From NCBI RefSeq assembly GCF_031458255.1, contig NZ_JAVDYC010000001.1, positions 992,001-1,056,000 on the forward strand: a DNA stretch of 64,000 nucleotides, written 5' to 3'. Positions 7,727 to 17,020 of this stretch are shown here, piece by piece (position 1 is the first letter of the stretch; each line of letters begins with the position of its first letter). The translations under genes were made by a program, and so were the position numbers. The DNA comes from Catenuloplanes niger (GTDB lineage Bacteria; Actinomycetota; Actinomycetes; Mycobacteriales; Micromonosporaceae). Under the pieces are notes generated by a model. That model was given only the letters and a program-made list of their open reading frames with translations, made no database searches and had not been told where the DNA came from.

Positions 7727-10378
7727 TCAGTCCGTGACCGTGCCGATCACCAGCGGCAGATCGGCGTTGTAGACCCACAGCGCCACCTGCTCGTCCGGTT
7801 CGGCCACGCCGTCCGCCACGGTCGGCAGCGAGAACTCGGCCGTGGTCTGCCCGGCCGGGAACGGCAGCGACATGGCCAGGAACGCCGACAGCGGCACCTC
7901 CGGCAGCGGCTCCAGCCCGAAGGTCTCGCGCAGCCACTGCGGATCGACGTCCGCGCTGGTCAGCTCCGTCCCGCCGGCCGGCGGCTCGGCCCAGAACCCG
8001 AAGAGCCAGAGGTCGTCCTCGGCCGGCGCGGACAGCGTGAACCGCCAGCTCAGCGCCGCTCCCTCGGTGACCCGGTCCGCGACCGGGGTCACCGACAGCG
8101 TCGGCCGCGGATCGTCGTTGCGGACGTCGACGCCGCCGACGTAGTCGCCGATCACCAGCCCGCGCTCCGCCTTGGCCAGCACCTCCACGCGCTCCCGCCA
8201 GTCCCGGTAGAGCGTGTCACCGCGCACCGTGACCGGCACGTCGATGCGGCGCTGGCCGGGCCGCACGTCCACCACCCAGCTCTCGCTGCTCACGCCGTCC
8301 GGCTGCACCACGGAGAGCCGCATCCGGCCGGTCGCGCCCGCGCCGACGTCCACCGGGATCTGGTACGTCCGCTCCCCCGAGTCGCCCTCGTCGGCCACGA
8401 TCCCGCCGATGTCCACCCGGGGCAGGGCCACCGGTCGCGGCTGCGGCGTGCCCGGCGACCAGCCCCAGGCGTCGATCAGCCAGGCCGTACCGGTGGCGGT
8501 CCGCGGCGTGAGCACCAGGCGCGCCACGTCCCGCACACCCTTGCGCGGCACCCTGACCTCCTGCGCCCACACCGGCGCGCCGAGCAGGTCGGCCGGCAGT
8601 CCGGTCACCGTCACGTCGCCGAGCGCGGTGCTCCGGCCGGCCGAGTCCACCACGGACACGCCGACCGTGGTGGCCGGACTGTTCTCCGGTACGGCCAGCC
8701 GCAGCGCCAGCTCCCGGGACGAGCCCAGCCGCGCGGGCGCCGGCAGCGTGACGGTGCCCGGCGTGCCGGCCGCCGTCCAGTCGTAGCGGACCGCGTGCCG
8801 GCCGGTCTCGTCGTACAGTTCCCGGAACGTGGCGAAGTGCGGCCCGAAGATCAACTCTCGGAAGGTTCCGCACGCGGCCGCCGGGTCCCGGCTCACCTGG
8901 TCGCAGATCCGGGCGCCACCGCCGGTGGTCTGCGCCGGATCGGGCAGCAGCACCGGGACGCGCTCACCGCCGACCGCGTGGCTGAGCACGCGTGCCGGCC
9001 CGGCGGACGGGGCGCTCCGCCCGCTGCCGTCCAGCAGCGGGCGTACCCGGTCGTCGCCGGCCACGAAGAGCCGGGCCGCCGCCGCGATGTAGGTGGCGCC
9101 CACGGTCTGCTGCTGCGCCGCGGTCAGCCGGGTCGGCGCGGACGGCCCGCAGACCGTGTCCTCGGCGAACGGGAAGTCGTCCCCGGACGGCGCGACCGAC
9201 TGCCCCGGCGTCCACTCGGTGTTGAAGAAGTTGTGGTTCGCGCCCACCACGAACAGCACGCTGTGCAGCGCCTTCCCGCCGCCGACCCCGCGGGTGGCGT
9301 CCGCGAACAGCTGACCCTGCAGGTCGGCCACGTCGCCGTCGCAACCGGGCAGGACGGTCACCGACGGCACGTCCGGCGCCGGGTTCTGCCCGAAGATCGT
9401 CGGCCCGATGTGCAGCAGGCCGCGGATGGTCCACCGGGACGGGACCGGATCACCGGGCGGCGGGCTCAGCGAATCGATCGCGGCCCGGTTCACGCCCTCA
9501 CCACCCCGCGAGTGACCCATCAGGAAGACCTTGGACATGTCGGGTACGGGAGCGGAGCGCACGATCTCCGGCGCGCCGGCCCGGTCGCGGGCCCAGTCCG
9601 CCCACAGCGACAGGTGCCGCCGGACCAGCAACGAGCGCGCGTCCGCGCCGTACTCGTCGACCGCGTTGTCCTGCGCGCTGATCCCGTTCGCCGCGATCGA
9701 CACCGTGATGTAGCCCTGCGACGCCAGCAGCTCCTGCGCCTGGAGGTAACCGAGCTGGCTCGGGATCGGCACGGTGCCGTTCGCGCACGGCCACTCGACG
9801 AAGAAATCGTCGCTGCCCGGCAGGTGGCACCACATGTGCCGGCCGTGCAGGAACAGCGCCAGCGGCCGCTTGCCGGGCGCGCCGACCGGCGCCACCACCT
9901 CCGCGAGCATCTCGACCTTCTCCGGCAGCCGCGGCAGCGCGATGCCGGGACGTTCGTACCCGCCCCGGACCGTCCGGTACGGTCCCTTCACGCCGGGGTC
10001 GACCGCGTTCGCGGGCTGCGCGGGCGGCACGGTCACCTCGGCCGCGGCCCGCCTCCGCGCGGGCGGGGAGATGTCGAGCCGCCGCCCGCCGGCCCGCACG
10101 GACAGTGTGGAGACCGGGGCGCCGGCGCCCTTGTCGAGCGCGAACGTGTGCAGGTCGGTCTGCACCGGACGGCCGAGCGGCCGGTCACCCGCCCAGAACT
10201 CGACGACCGCGGCACCGATCGGCACCGGTGCGGCGGACCGCCAGATCAGCTTCTCCCCCTCGACCGACCATCCGGTGGTCGCGGACCTCGGTGCGGGCTC
10301 CGGCGCGGACCAGGCCGGCACGCCGGACCCGGCCACCAGGACCGCGGCGAGCGCGGCCGTTACCAGTGTTCTTCGCAT
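7727..10378 (-). CDS. Large secreted alpha/beta hydrolase
   Basis: An 883-residue exported protein. A Sec signal peptide covers residues 1-25 (MRRTLVTAALAAVLVAG then cleavage near AWSA). After a beta-rich N-terminal domain comes an alpha/beta-hydrolase core. It has FLHG (oxyanion side) at about 176-179, nucleophile Ser290 in GHSRGG, a likely acid at Asp347/349 in GCDGD and a likely base at His382 in ANHNFF. The C-terminal ~350 residues are beta-rich, with segments resembling Calx-beta or carbohydrate-binding modules. It is probably an extracellular esterase, lipase or peptidase-type enzyme; the substrate is not readable. It is monocistronic, 112 bp downstream of the molybdopterin-subunit gene, with a terminator in between. 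Confidence 0.75.
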   Translation of the reverse strand: MRRTLVTAALAAVLVAGSGVPAWSAPEPAPRSATTGWSVEGEKLIWRSAAPVPIGAAVVEFWAGDRPLGRPVQTDLHTFALDKGAGAPVSTLSVRAGGRRLDISPPARRRAAAEVTVPPAQPANAVDPGVKGPYRTVRGGYERPGIALPRLPEKVEMLAEVVAPVGAPGKRPLALFLHGRHMWCHLPGSDDFFVEWPCANGTVPIPSQLGYLQAQELLASQGYITVSIAANGISAQDNAVDEYGADARSLLVRRHLSLWADWARDRAGAPEIVRSAPVPDMSKVFLMGHSRGGEGVNRAAIDSLSPPPGDPVPSRWTIRGLLHIGPTIFGQNPAPDVPSVTVLPGCDGDVADLQGQLFADATRGVGGGKALHSVLFVVGANHNFFNTEWTPGQSVAPSGDDFPFAEDTVCGPSAPTRLTAAQQQTVGATYIAAAARLFVAGDDRVRPLLDGSGRSAPSAGPARVLSHAVGGERVPVLLPDPAQTTGGGARICDQVSRDPAAACGTFRELIFGPHFATFRELYDETGRHAVRYDWTAAGTPGTVTLPAPARLGSSRELALRLAVPENSPATTVGVSVVDSAGRSTALGDVTVTGLPADLLGAPVWAQEVRVPRKGVRDVARLVLTPRTATGTAWLIDAWGWSPGTPQPRPVALPRVDIGGIVADEGDSGERTYQIPVDVGAGATGRMRLSVVQPDGVSSESWVVDVRPGQRRIDVPVTVRGDTLYRDWRERVEVLAKAERGLVIGDYVGGVDVRNDDPRPTLSVTPVADRVTEGAALSWRFTLSAPAEDDLWLFGFWAEPPAGGTELTSADVDPQWLRETFGLEPLPEVPLSAFLAMSLPFPAGQTTAEFSLPTVADGVAEPDEQVALWVYNADLPLVIGTVTD

Positions 10379-10451
10379 GCCTGACTTTCTAGTTCATGCA
10401 CGCGAATATGCGCATCCGTCGCTCGGCCGACCCGGGTGGGACGCGCCGGCC

Positions 10452-10480
10452 CGGTGCCGGGATCCCGCGTCCCGGCACCG
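10452..10480 (-). terminator. Terminator hairpin after molybdopterin-subunit gene
   Basis: A perfect 11-bp stem, CGGTGCCGGGA (10452-10462) with its complement at 10470-10480, and a 7-nt loop. It lies 10 bp beyond the stop at 10491, so it should separate that gene from the hydrolase gene downstream. Confidence 0.7.
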
Positions 10481-10490
10481 TCGCGCGGTG

Positions 10491-12722
10491 TCACGGCAGC
10501 AGCTTGTCCAGCGTGATCGGAAGGTCGTAGCGGCGGATGCCGGTGGCGTTGTAGACGGCGTTGCCGATCGCGGCGGCCGAGCCGACCGCGCCCAGCTCCC
10601 CCAGTCCGCGGGTGCCGAGGGCACCGACGTGGGGATCTGGCTCGCGGAGCAGGTGCACGTCGATGTCCGGGACATCGGCGTTGACCGGCACCATGTAGTC
10701 GGCCATGTTCGACGCGGCCAGCCGGCCGGTGCCGGTCTCCACGGGGTTCTTCTCCAGCAGGGCCTGCCCGATGCCGAAGATGACACCGCCGACGATCTGG
10801 CTGCGGGCGGCCTGCGCGTTGACGACCCGGCCGGCGTCCACCACCGTGGTGAAGCGGGTGACGCGCGGCTCCCCGGTGAACCGGTTGACGCGCACCTCGC
10901 AGAAGTGCGCCCCGAAGCTGTGGAACTCGTACTGCGCGATCATCTCGGGAGCGAGCGCCGTCTGCCGGTCCACGACCAGGCTCTTGCGGCCGAGGACGGC
11001 CAGCAGCCGCCCGAAGGTCATCGAACGGCCCGCCCCGCTCAGGCGCCCCTCGGCGTAGGTGACGTCGGCGAGGTCGGCGCCGTGCCACGGCGAGGCCGGT
11101 TCGGACACCGCGAGCCGCCGCAGTTCGGCGATCGCCCCCTCGGCGGCGGCCACGACCGACGGTACGGTGCTGGAGGTCGCCGCGGAGCCGGCGGCGGTCG
11201 CCCCCGGCGGCAACCAGGAGTCGCCGAGGCGCGGAGTCACCTTCCGCATCGGGATGCCCAGCTGGTCTGCCCCGACGATGGCGAGCACGGTGAGCGCGCC
11301 GGTGCCTATGTCGCTGGTCGCGGTGGACACGACCGCGGTGTCGTCGTCGCGCAGTTCCACGCTGGCGTTGACCGGCATGCGGTTACCGGGATAGATGGCG
11401 GTGGCCATCCCCATGCCGATCAGCCACTCGCCGTCGGTCCGGCTACGGGGCTCGGCCCGGCGGGCCGACCAGCCGAAGCGCCGCGCGCCGACGCGATAGC
11501 ACTCCTCCAGGTGCTTGCTGGAGAAGGTCTTACCCGTGCTGGGACTGACGGCGGCGTAGTTGCGCAGCCGCACCTCGACCGGGTCGACGCCGGTCCGGAC
11601 CGCGATCTCGTCCATCAGCGTCTCCAGCGCGAACGCGCCGGGTGCCTCGTTGGGTCCCCGCATCGCCCAGCTCGGCGGCATGTCGAGCGTGACGAACCGC
11701 TGACGGACGTGCAGGTTGGGGGTCCGGTAGAGCGTGTCGGTGGTGTCGGTCGCGGGCAGCATCGGCCATCCACCGACCGCCGGCAGCTCGGCGTCGCTCT
11801 CGTGGCTGACCGCCTGCAGCACCCCGGCGCGGGAGGCGCCCAGGCGGACGGTGTGGTTGATCTGGCCTCGGTGCCCGACCATGGTGAACACCTGCTCGCG
11901 GGTCATCACCACTTTCACCGGACGGCCCAGCTGGTAGGCGGCGCCGACGGCGAGGATCGAGTCGTTCCACGACCGCACCCGGCTGCCGAAGCCACCGCCG
12001 GTGTAGGTGCAGATGACCCGGACCGCCTCCAGCGGCAGGTGCAGCCGGTCCGCGAGCAGCTGTGCGGCTATCATCGGGGACTGCGAGCCGGTCCAGACGG
12101 TCACCTCGGTCCTCGCCTCGTTCCACCGGGCGACGGACGCGTGCGGTTCCATCGCGACGTGGTGCTGGACGGGCTGGTGGAACGTGGCCTCGACCCGCAC
12201 GTCGCTGGCGGCCAGGGCCGCGTCGATCGAGTCGACGCCCGGCGCGAGCACCGTGACGTTCGCCGGTCCCATGTTGGGCGGCAGGGGCGGCTGCACACCG
12301 GGACTGTGCGCCTCCAGCGAGATCCGCGGGGGCGCGGACTCGTAGGTCGTGGTGATCAGCGCCGCCGCGTCCCGCGCCTGCTCGAACGTCTCGGCGACGA
12401 CCATGGCGACGGCCTGGCCGTAGTACCGGACCTCACGGTCCTGCAGGGGCAGATAGTTCTCCACCATCAGCGCCGGCGAGCCGGCCCGCGGTGGCCTGAA
12501 GCCCAGGTTCCGGTCCGGGTGGAAAACCGCGCGGACCCCGGGGGCGGCCACCGCCGCCGCCGTGTCCATCGCCAGGATCCGGCCTTTCGCGATCGTGCTG
12601 GTGACGACGTACGCGTACGCGACATCGGCGACCGGATAGTCCGCCGCGTACTGCGCCGCACCGGTGACCTTCGACCGGCCGTCGACGCGGTCGATCTCGC
12701 GGCCGAGGGGTGAGACAGGCAT
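10491..12722 (-). CDS. Xanthine dehydrogenase family, molybdopterin-binding subunit (PaoC/YagR-like)
   Basis: A 743-residue large subunit of the xanthine dehydrogenase/aldehyde oxidase family. It would bind molybdenum cofactor and hydroxylate aldehydes or N-heterocycles in the cytoplasm or periplasm. Seen: the N-terminal a/b-hammerhead domain with DGRSKVTGAAQYAAD, the Mo-pterin loop GGGFGSR at about 244-250, RGPNEAPGAFALE, and near the C-terminus GLGELGAVGSAAAIGNAV with the expected catalytic Glu. This length matches the YagR/PaoC type. Such subunits work with a 2Fe-2S protein and an FAD protein, usually encoded directly upstream. Here the upstream neighbour is an unrelated membrane gene 193 bp away, so the subunit is an orphan. 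The ATG at 12722 is well supported. Confidence 0.85.
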   Translation of the reverse strand: MPVSPLGREIDRVDGRSKVTGAAQYAADYPVADVAYAYVVTSTIAKGRILAMDTAAAVAAPGVRAVFHPDRNLGFRPPRAGSPALMVENYLPLQDREVRYYGQAVAMVVAETFEQARDAAALITTTYESAPPRISLEAHSPGVQPPLPPNMGPANVTVLAPGVDSIDAALAASDVRVEATFHQPVQHHVAMEPHASVARWNEARTEVTVWTGSQSPMIAAQLLADRLHLPLEAVRVICTYTGGGFGSRVRSWNDSILAVGAAYQLGRPVKVVMTREQVFTMVGHRGQINHTVRLGASRAGVLQAVSHESDAELPAVGGWPMLPATDTTDTLYRTPNLHVRQRFVTLDMPPSWAMRGPNEAPGAFALETLMDEIAVRTGVDPVEVRLRNYAAVSPSTGKTFSSKHLEECYRVGARRFGWSARRAEPRSRTDGEWLIGMGMATAIYPGNRMPVNASVELRDDDTAVVSTATSDIGTGALTVLAIVGADQLGIPMRKVTPRLGDSWLPPGATAAGSAATSSTVPSVVAAAEGAIAELRRLAVSEPASPWHGADLADVTYAEGRLSGAGRSMTFGRLLAVLGRKSLVVDRQTALAPEMIAQYEFHSFGAHFCEVRVNRFTGEPRVTRFTTVVDAGRVVNAQAARSQIVGGVIFGIGQALLEKNPVETGTGRLAASNMADYMVPVNADVPDIDVHLLREPDPHVGALGTRGLGELGAVGSAAAIGNAVYNATGIRRYDLPITLDKLLP

Positions 12723-12915
12723 GCATGACTCCTGACTGTGGACAGGTGATCGAGGTGCACCGTTACCGACCGAGCGATCGGGCGCTCGTCCACTGTGGCC
12801 GCCCGCGCCGGTGCGCTACCACGGATCGTCAGTCCCCGGATAAGGCGTCGGGCGTGCCACGGCCGCGACTCGCACGTCCCGGCCGAGCCCGCCGCGACGC
12901 CCGGCGGACCGCGGG

Positions 12916-13779
12916 TCAGACGGGCGTGCGGTCCCGCCGTGACCGGCCCACCAGCAGCGTGCTGAGCAGGGCCACGAAGTACATGGTGAAGACGGAGACC
13001 AGCATCGTGGTCTCACCGAGATCGGCGAGCTGCCAGTTCTGCCCGGCCGGGTCGGTCACGATCCCGTCCTCCCGGGTGAGGAAGCGCGCCGTCAGGACCA
13101 GGGCGACGCTGACGTACGGCACGATCGCCTGGTACCAGAAGGCGTCACCGACGGTCTCGGCCTCGGGCCGGATCGCGGCCGGACCGCGTCGGGCGAGGTA
13201 GAACGCGAAGAGCTGGAAGATCGTGTAGACGCACAGGAACCAGCCGGCGAAGTTGGAGACCGGCACGCCGAAGTAGCCGCCACCGTCCTCCCAGATCCAC
13301 GAGCCACCCGCGGTCGCCGCGTTCGGGTCCATGACGAGGTCCCACATCACCATCACGAAGCTGGCGATCAGCGGTACGAGGACGACGTCCCGGCCACGCG
13401 GCCGCGCGTCCCGGACGGCGAGCAGGACATGCGCGATCTGCCAGGAGAAGTATCCGGTGGCGAAGTACGCGGGCGCGATCACGAGCGGGACCAGGAACAG
13501 CTTGAGCCCGAGGGCGTCCGAGTAGTAGTAGTCGCCGAACGGGAAGCCGGTCACGATGCTGAGGTTCTCGTAGACATTGCTCACCACGAACGTGATCCCC
13601 GCGAAGACCGCGAACGAGGCGAGCGTGTAGCGGCGCAGCGCGTGCATCGCCACGATCACCACGAGCAGCACCACGTTCAGGATCGGCTGCGGCCACCCGG
13701 CGAGCGTGGTGCCCACCGCCAGCACCAGCTGCGCGGCGATGAACCACCACAGAGTCGTTGTTCGACGGTCGGTGCGCAT
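12916..13779 (-). CDS. Carotenoid biosynthesis protein, CruF/DUF422 type
   Basis: A 287-residue polytopic membrane protein with seven or eight hydrophobic segments. It has the family signature NVYENLSIVTGFPFGDYYY, then KLFLVPLVIAPAYFATGYF and later VMWDLVMDPN. This belongs to the CruF/bisanhydrobacterioruberin-hydratase-like family (PF04240), which hydrates the end of an acyclic carotenoid such as a C40 or C50 chain. The ATG at 13779 has GAGGAGG upstream at suitable spacing; the longer frame adds no family sequence. No phytoene synthase, desaturase or lycopene enzymes lie in the window. The gene is either an orphan or serves a pathway elsewhere. Confidence 0.75.
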   Translation of the reverse strand: MRTDRRTTTLWWFIAAQLVLAVGTTLAGWPQPILNVVLLVVIVAMHALRRYTLASFAVFAGITFVVSNVYENLSIVTGFPFGDYYYSDALGLKLFLVPLVIAPAYFATGYFSWQIAHVLLAVRDARPRGRDVVLVPLIASFVMVMWDLVMDPNAATAGGSWIWEDGGGYFGVPVSNFAGWFLCVYTIFQLFAFYLARRGPAAIRPEAETVGDAFWYQAIVPYVSVALVLTARFLTREDGIVTDPAGQNWQLADLGETTMLVSVFTMYFVALLSTLLVGRSRRDRTPV

Positions 13780-13832
13780 CCTTGACGATCCTCCTCGGGG
13801 AACACTGAACGGCGCGTCCCCGCGCGGAACGA

Positions 13833-13871
13833 CCGGCCCGGGGATGCGCCCTACAGGCTCCTCCGGGCCGG
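13833..13871 (-). terminator. Possible terminator after aldo/keto reductase gene
   Basis: A 9-bp inverted repeat CCGGCCCGG (13833-13841) and CCGGGCCGG (13863-13871), with a 21-nt loop. It lies about 50 bp past the stop at 13920. The loop is long, so this is weaker than the other hairpins here. Confidence 0.35.
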
Positions 13872-13919
13872 CCGTCGCTTCCACCGACTCCCGATCCCAG
13901 GCTCGCGCCTCCGCCCCGG

Positions 13920-14840
13920 TCAGTCCGGCGCGGGCCGGTCGAGCCGGTCGCGCTCCTCCACGGTCAGTTCGAACGTGGCGGAGGCCAGCATCGGCGGCAA
14001 CTGCGCGACGGTCCGGGCGCTCGCGATCGGAGCCGCCACGCCCGGGCGCCCACGCAGCCAGGACATCGCGACGGTGGCCGCCACGGTGCCGCGCTCCCGC
14101 GCGATTTCCCGCACCACCCGTACGGTGGCCAGGGCCCTGTCGTTGTCGTTGAGGAACTCACGCGCCATGTAGCGCCGCTGGCCGCCGCCCTCCAGATCGG
14201 CGGCACTGGCGTACTTGCCGGTGAGCAGGCCCGAGGCCGGCGCCTGGTACGGATAGACGGCGAGCCCGAGGTCCGCGGCGACCGGAGCCACGTCCCGCTC
14301 GTACGGTTCGCGGCTGACCAGGTTGTAGAGCGGCTGCAGCGCGACGGGCACGGCGAGTCCCTCCCGGCGCGCGAACTCGACCCACGCGCGGATCCGCTCG
14401 CCGGTGTAGTTGGACAGACCGATCTGACGCACCTTCCCGGCGCGGACCAGGCCGTCGAACGCCACCGCCGTGTCCTCCAGCGGCGTGCCGGGATCGTCGA
14501 AGTGCGCCCAGTAGAGGTCGATATGATCGGTTCGAAGCCGCTGGAGTGACCCGTCGATCGCGGCGGCGACGGTGTCCGCGGCGAGGCCCCTCAACCCGGG
14601 ACGGTCACCGACCTTGCTGCCGAGCACGATCCGGTCGCGGTCACCGCGCGCGAGCCAGGAACCGATGATGTGTTCCGATTCGCCGCCGGTGTGCCCGGGA
14701 GCCCAGTACGAGTAGCTGTCGGAGGTGTCGACGAACGTGCCACCGGCGTCGACGAACATGTCCAGGACGCGGTGGGACGTGTCCTCGTCACTGGTCCAGC
14801 CGAAGGTGGTGCCACCGAGAGCGAGAGGGAGTTGACTCAT
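13920..14840 (-). CDS. Aldo/keto reductase
   Basis: A 306-residue NADPH-dependent AKR of the YajO/YdjG-like class. The catalytic tetrad is visible: Asp38, Tyr43, Lys76 and His113 (DTSDSY, GSKVG, YWAHFD). The TIM-barrel cofactor segments QIGLSNYTGERI and the C-terminal arm with SARTVAQLP follow the family pattern. Its ATG at 14840 overlaps the ATG of the divergent STAND gene at 14839: both starts lie in one CATG, so the two genes share two base pairs. Each promoter must therefore lie inside the other gene. Substrate unknown. Confidence 0.9.
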   Translation of the reverse strand: MSQLPLALGGTTFGWTSDEDTSHRVLDMFVDAGGTFVDTSDSYSYWAPGHTGGESEHIIGSWLARGDRDRIVLGSKVGDRPGLRGLAADTVAAAIDGSLQRLRTDHIDLYWAHFDDPGTPLEDTAVAFDGLVRAGKVRQIGLSNYTGERIRAWVEFARREGLAVPVALQPLYNLVSREPYERDVAPVAADLGLAVYPYQAPASGLLTGKYASAADLEGGGQRRYMAREFLNDNDRALATVRVVREIARERGTVAATVAMSWLRGRPGVAAPIASARTVAQLPPMLASATFELTVEERDRLDRPAPD

Positions 14841-16917
14841 GGCTGAGATCCTTCGTCGGTCCGGCAGCGGCGGACAGGCCACGGCCTGTCCGGATCCTGG
14901 TCCTCGGGTGTCCACCACGGGCGCGGCCACGGCGCAGATCGCGGACCTGCTGCGGGGACAGCGGCAGCGGTCGTTCGTGGGCCGTGACGAGCAGATCGAG
15001 ACCTTCCGGGCCGCGCTGGCCGCACCCGGCGTGCTCTTCGTGCACGGCGCCGGCGGCGTGGGCAAGAGCGCGCTGCTGGACGCGTTCGCGCACCACGCGG
15101 CCGCCGAGGGCCGCGCGGTCCTGCGCGCCGACACCCGGCACCCGCTGCCGGCGCCCGAGCCGGGTGGGCAGCCGGTCCTGCTGATCGACAATTACGAGCG
15201 TCTCGGCCGGCCCGACGGCTGGATGCGCGAGGACTACCTGCCCTCGCTGCCCGCCGGCAGCCTCGTGGTGCTCGCCGGCCGCGACGCGCCCGGGCCTGGG
15301 TGGACGGCCGATCCCGCCTGGCGCCGCTTGACGACGGTCATGCCGCTCGGCAACCTGCCACCCGAGCCGGCCCGGGCCTACCTGAGCGCCGAGGGCATCG
15401 CCCCCGACCACGTCACGCGGCTGCTGGACATCAGCCACGGGCATCCCCTCACGCTGTCGATGCTGGTCGACGCGGTACGGCGGGGCGCGCGGCCGCGTAC
15501 CCTGGCCGACCTGCCGGACCTGGTCGGCGAGCTGCTGACCCGCGTAGTCGGCACCGTGCCCACCCCACGGCACCGCACCGCGCTGGAGGTCTGCGCGCAC
15601 ACACCGGTCACGACCGAGGACCTGCTGCGCTCGGTGGTCGGCACCGACGCCGCGGAGCTGTTCGCCTGGCTGCGATCGCTGCCCTTCGTCGAGGCGGGAC
15701 GCTACGGCCTGCACCCCCACGACGTGGTCCGCGACGCCCTCGACGCGGACCTGCGCTGGCGCGACCCGGACGGCTACACCGCCATGGCCGCCACGCTCGC
15801 CGCCGCGCAGCTCGAACGGCTGCGCGTCACCGTCGACGAGGACGAGCGTTTCGCGCTGATGGAGCGGGGGATCCTGCTCGGCGCGGCGCGTACCCGGTTC
15901 ACGTCCTGCCACCACCCGCCGCCGGTTCTCGGGGTCAGGGCCGACCGGCTGCGGGAACACGACTCGGCGCCGATCGTCGCCATGACCTCCGCGTGGCAGG
16001 GCGCGGAGCAGGCCGCGCTCGCCGCGTACTGGCTGGATCATCAGCCCGGCGCCTTCCGGGTCTTCCGCACGCCGTCGGGCGAACCGGCCGGCTACGCCGC
16101 CTGCCTGGAACTGACCGAACACGACCTCGGTACGGACCCGGGCGCCGACACGATGTGGCGCTGGGCGCACCACAACAGCCCGGCACAGCCCGGCGAGAAG
16201 ATACGCGCGTGGCGCTTCTTCGTCGACCGCGACCACGGCCAGCGGCCCTGCCCGTCGTCGACGCTGTTCATCGCCGCCCAGACCCTCGACAACATGCTCC
16301 TGGACGACACCGCGTGGACGATGGTCGGCGCCTACGCGCAAGCCCACGAGTGGACCGAGATGATGGCGGGCGGCTTCGCCTTCGCCCAGGTCACCGGCTT
16401 CACCGTCGGCGGCACCCACTACCCGGTCTTCGCCCACGACTGGCGCCGGGCCGGCGTCGACGCGTGGCGCAGACAGACCCGGGAACGCCAGCAGGGCGCC
16501 CCGCCGCGACCCGCCGCCGACGGCATCGCACTGTCCCGGCCGGTGTTCGCCGAGGCCGTGCGCCGCGCCCTACGCGACCTGCATACCCCGGACCGGCTGC
16601 GCGACAATCCGCTCCTGGCTTCACGCACCGTGCGCGCCCGGCTCCATGAAGGCCAGACCCCGGCCGACGGCGTACGAGACCTGCTGCGCACCGCCGCCGG
16701 CGCGCTGCGCCCGGACCACGGCGACCTGATCGACCGCACGTTCCTGACGCCGGCCAAGTCCCAGGAACGCGTCGCGGCGGAACTGCACCTGTCGTTCAGC
16801 ACCTACCGACGGCACCGCGACAGGGCGGTCGCGGACATCACCGACTGGCTCTGGGAACGCGAGATCCACACACTCGCCACGCCGGACGGTCCGCACCCGT
16901 CCGGCGCTCGACCGTGA
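14839..16917 (+). CDS. STAND-class ATPase, probable transcriptional regulator
   Basis: A 692-residue protein. After a 45-residue variable N-terminus comes a STAND/NTPase module: Walker A GAGGVGKS at 70-77 and Walker B-like VLLIDNYERL at about 118-127, with winged-helix-like segments to about 320. A middle region (about 350-530) has a fold I cannot name; parts such as AGYAACLEL recall an acetyltransferase-like domain. The C-terminus (about 635-665) has a helix-turn-helix-like QERVAAELHLSFSTYRRHRDRAV pattern, shortened here to its key feature, Ser-Thr-Tyr before a basic helix. The ATG at 14839 overlaps the divergent AKR start; a GTG at about codon 24 could be the true start. It may control the AKR gene. 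Confidence 0.7.
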   Translation: MAEILRRSGSGGQATACPDPGPRVSTTGAATAQIADLLRGQRQRSFVGRDEQIETFRAALAAPGVLFVHGAGGVGKSALLDAFAHHAAAEGRAVLRADTRHPLPAPEPGGQPVLLIDNYERLGRPDGWMREDYLPSLPAGSLVVLAGRDAPGPGWTADPAWRRLTTVMPLGNLPPEPARAYLSAEGIAPDHVTRLLDISHGHPLTLSMLVDAVRRGARPRTLADLPDLVGELLTRVVGTVPTPRHRTALEVCAHTPVTTEDLLRSVVGTDAAELFAWLRSLPFVEAGRYGLHPHDVVRDALDADLRWRDPDGYTAMAATLAAAQLERLRVTVDEDERFALMERGILLGAARTRFTSCHHPPPVLGVRADRLREHDSAPIVAMTSAWQGAEQAALAAYWLDHQPGAFRVFRTPSGEPAGYAACLELTEHDLGTDPGADTMWRWAHHNSPAQPGEKIRAWRFFVDRDHGQRPCPSSTLFIAAQTLDNMLLDDTAWTMVGAYAQAHEWTEMMAGGFAFAQVTGFTVGGTHYPVFAHDWRRAGVDAWRRQTRERQQGAPPRPAADGIALSRPVFAEAVRRALRDLHTPDRLRDNPLLASRTVRARLHEGQTPADGVRDLLRTAAGALRPDHGDLIDRTFLTPAKSQERVAAELHLSFSTYRRHRDRAVADITDWLWEREIHTLATPDGPHPSGARP

Positions 16918-17020
16918 CACGGACATTTCGCGGTGGGCAGCCGCCGCCGCGGTCCGGTGACGATCGCGTGCACCGCGCGTTGACCGGCCTGCGGTGGGTG
17001 GGGACACCGGCCGGCCGGGC

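Noticed and set aside
9774-12713. 979-codon plus-strand open frame across the hydrolase and molybdopterin genes
   Set aside because: It spans two real genes and an intergenic hairpin on the other strand. Its product is low-complexity and resembles nothing.
16918-17020. Terminator between the STAND and Imm1 genes
   Set aside because: The GGCCGGCCGGG run gives only short, slippery pairings. No stable stem of the kind seen at other convergent ends could be drawn.
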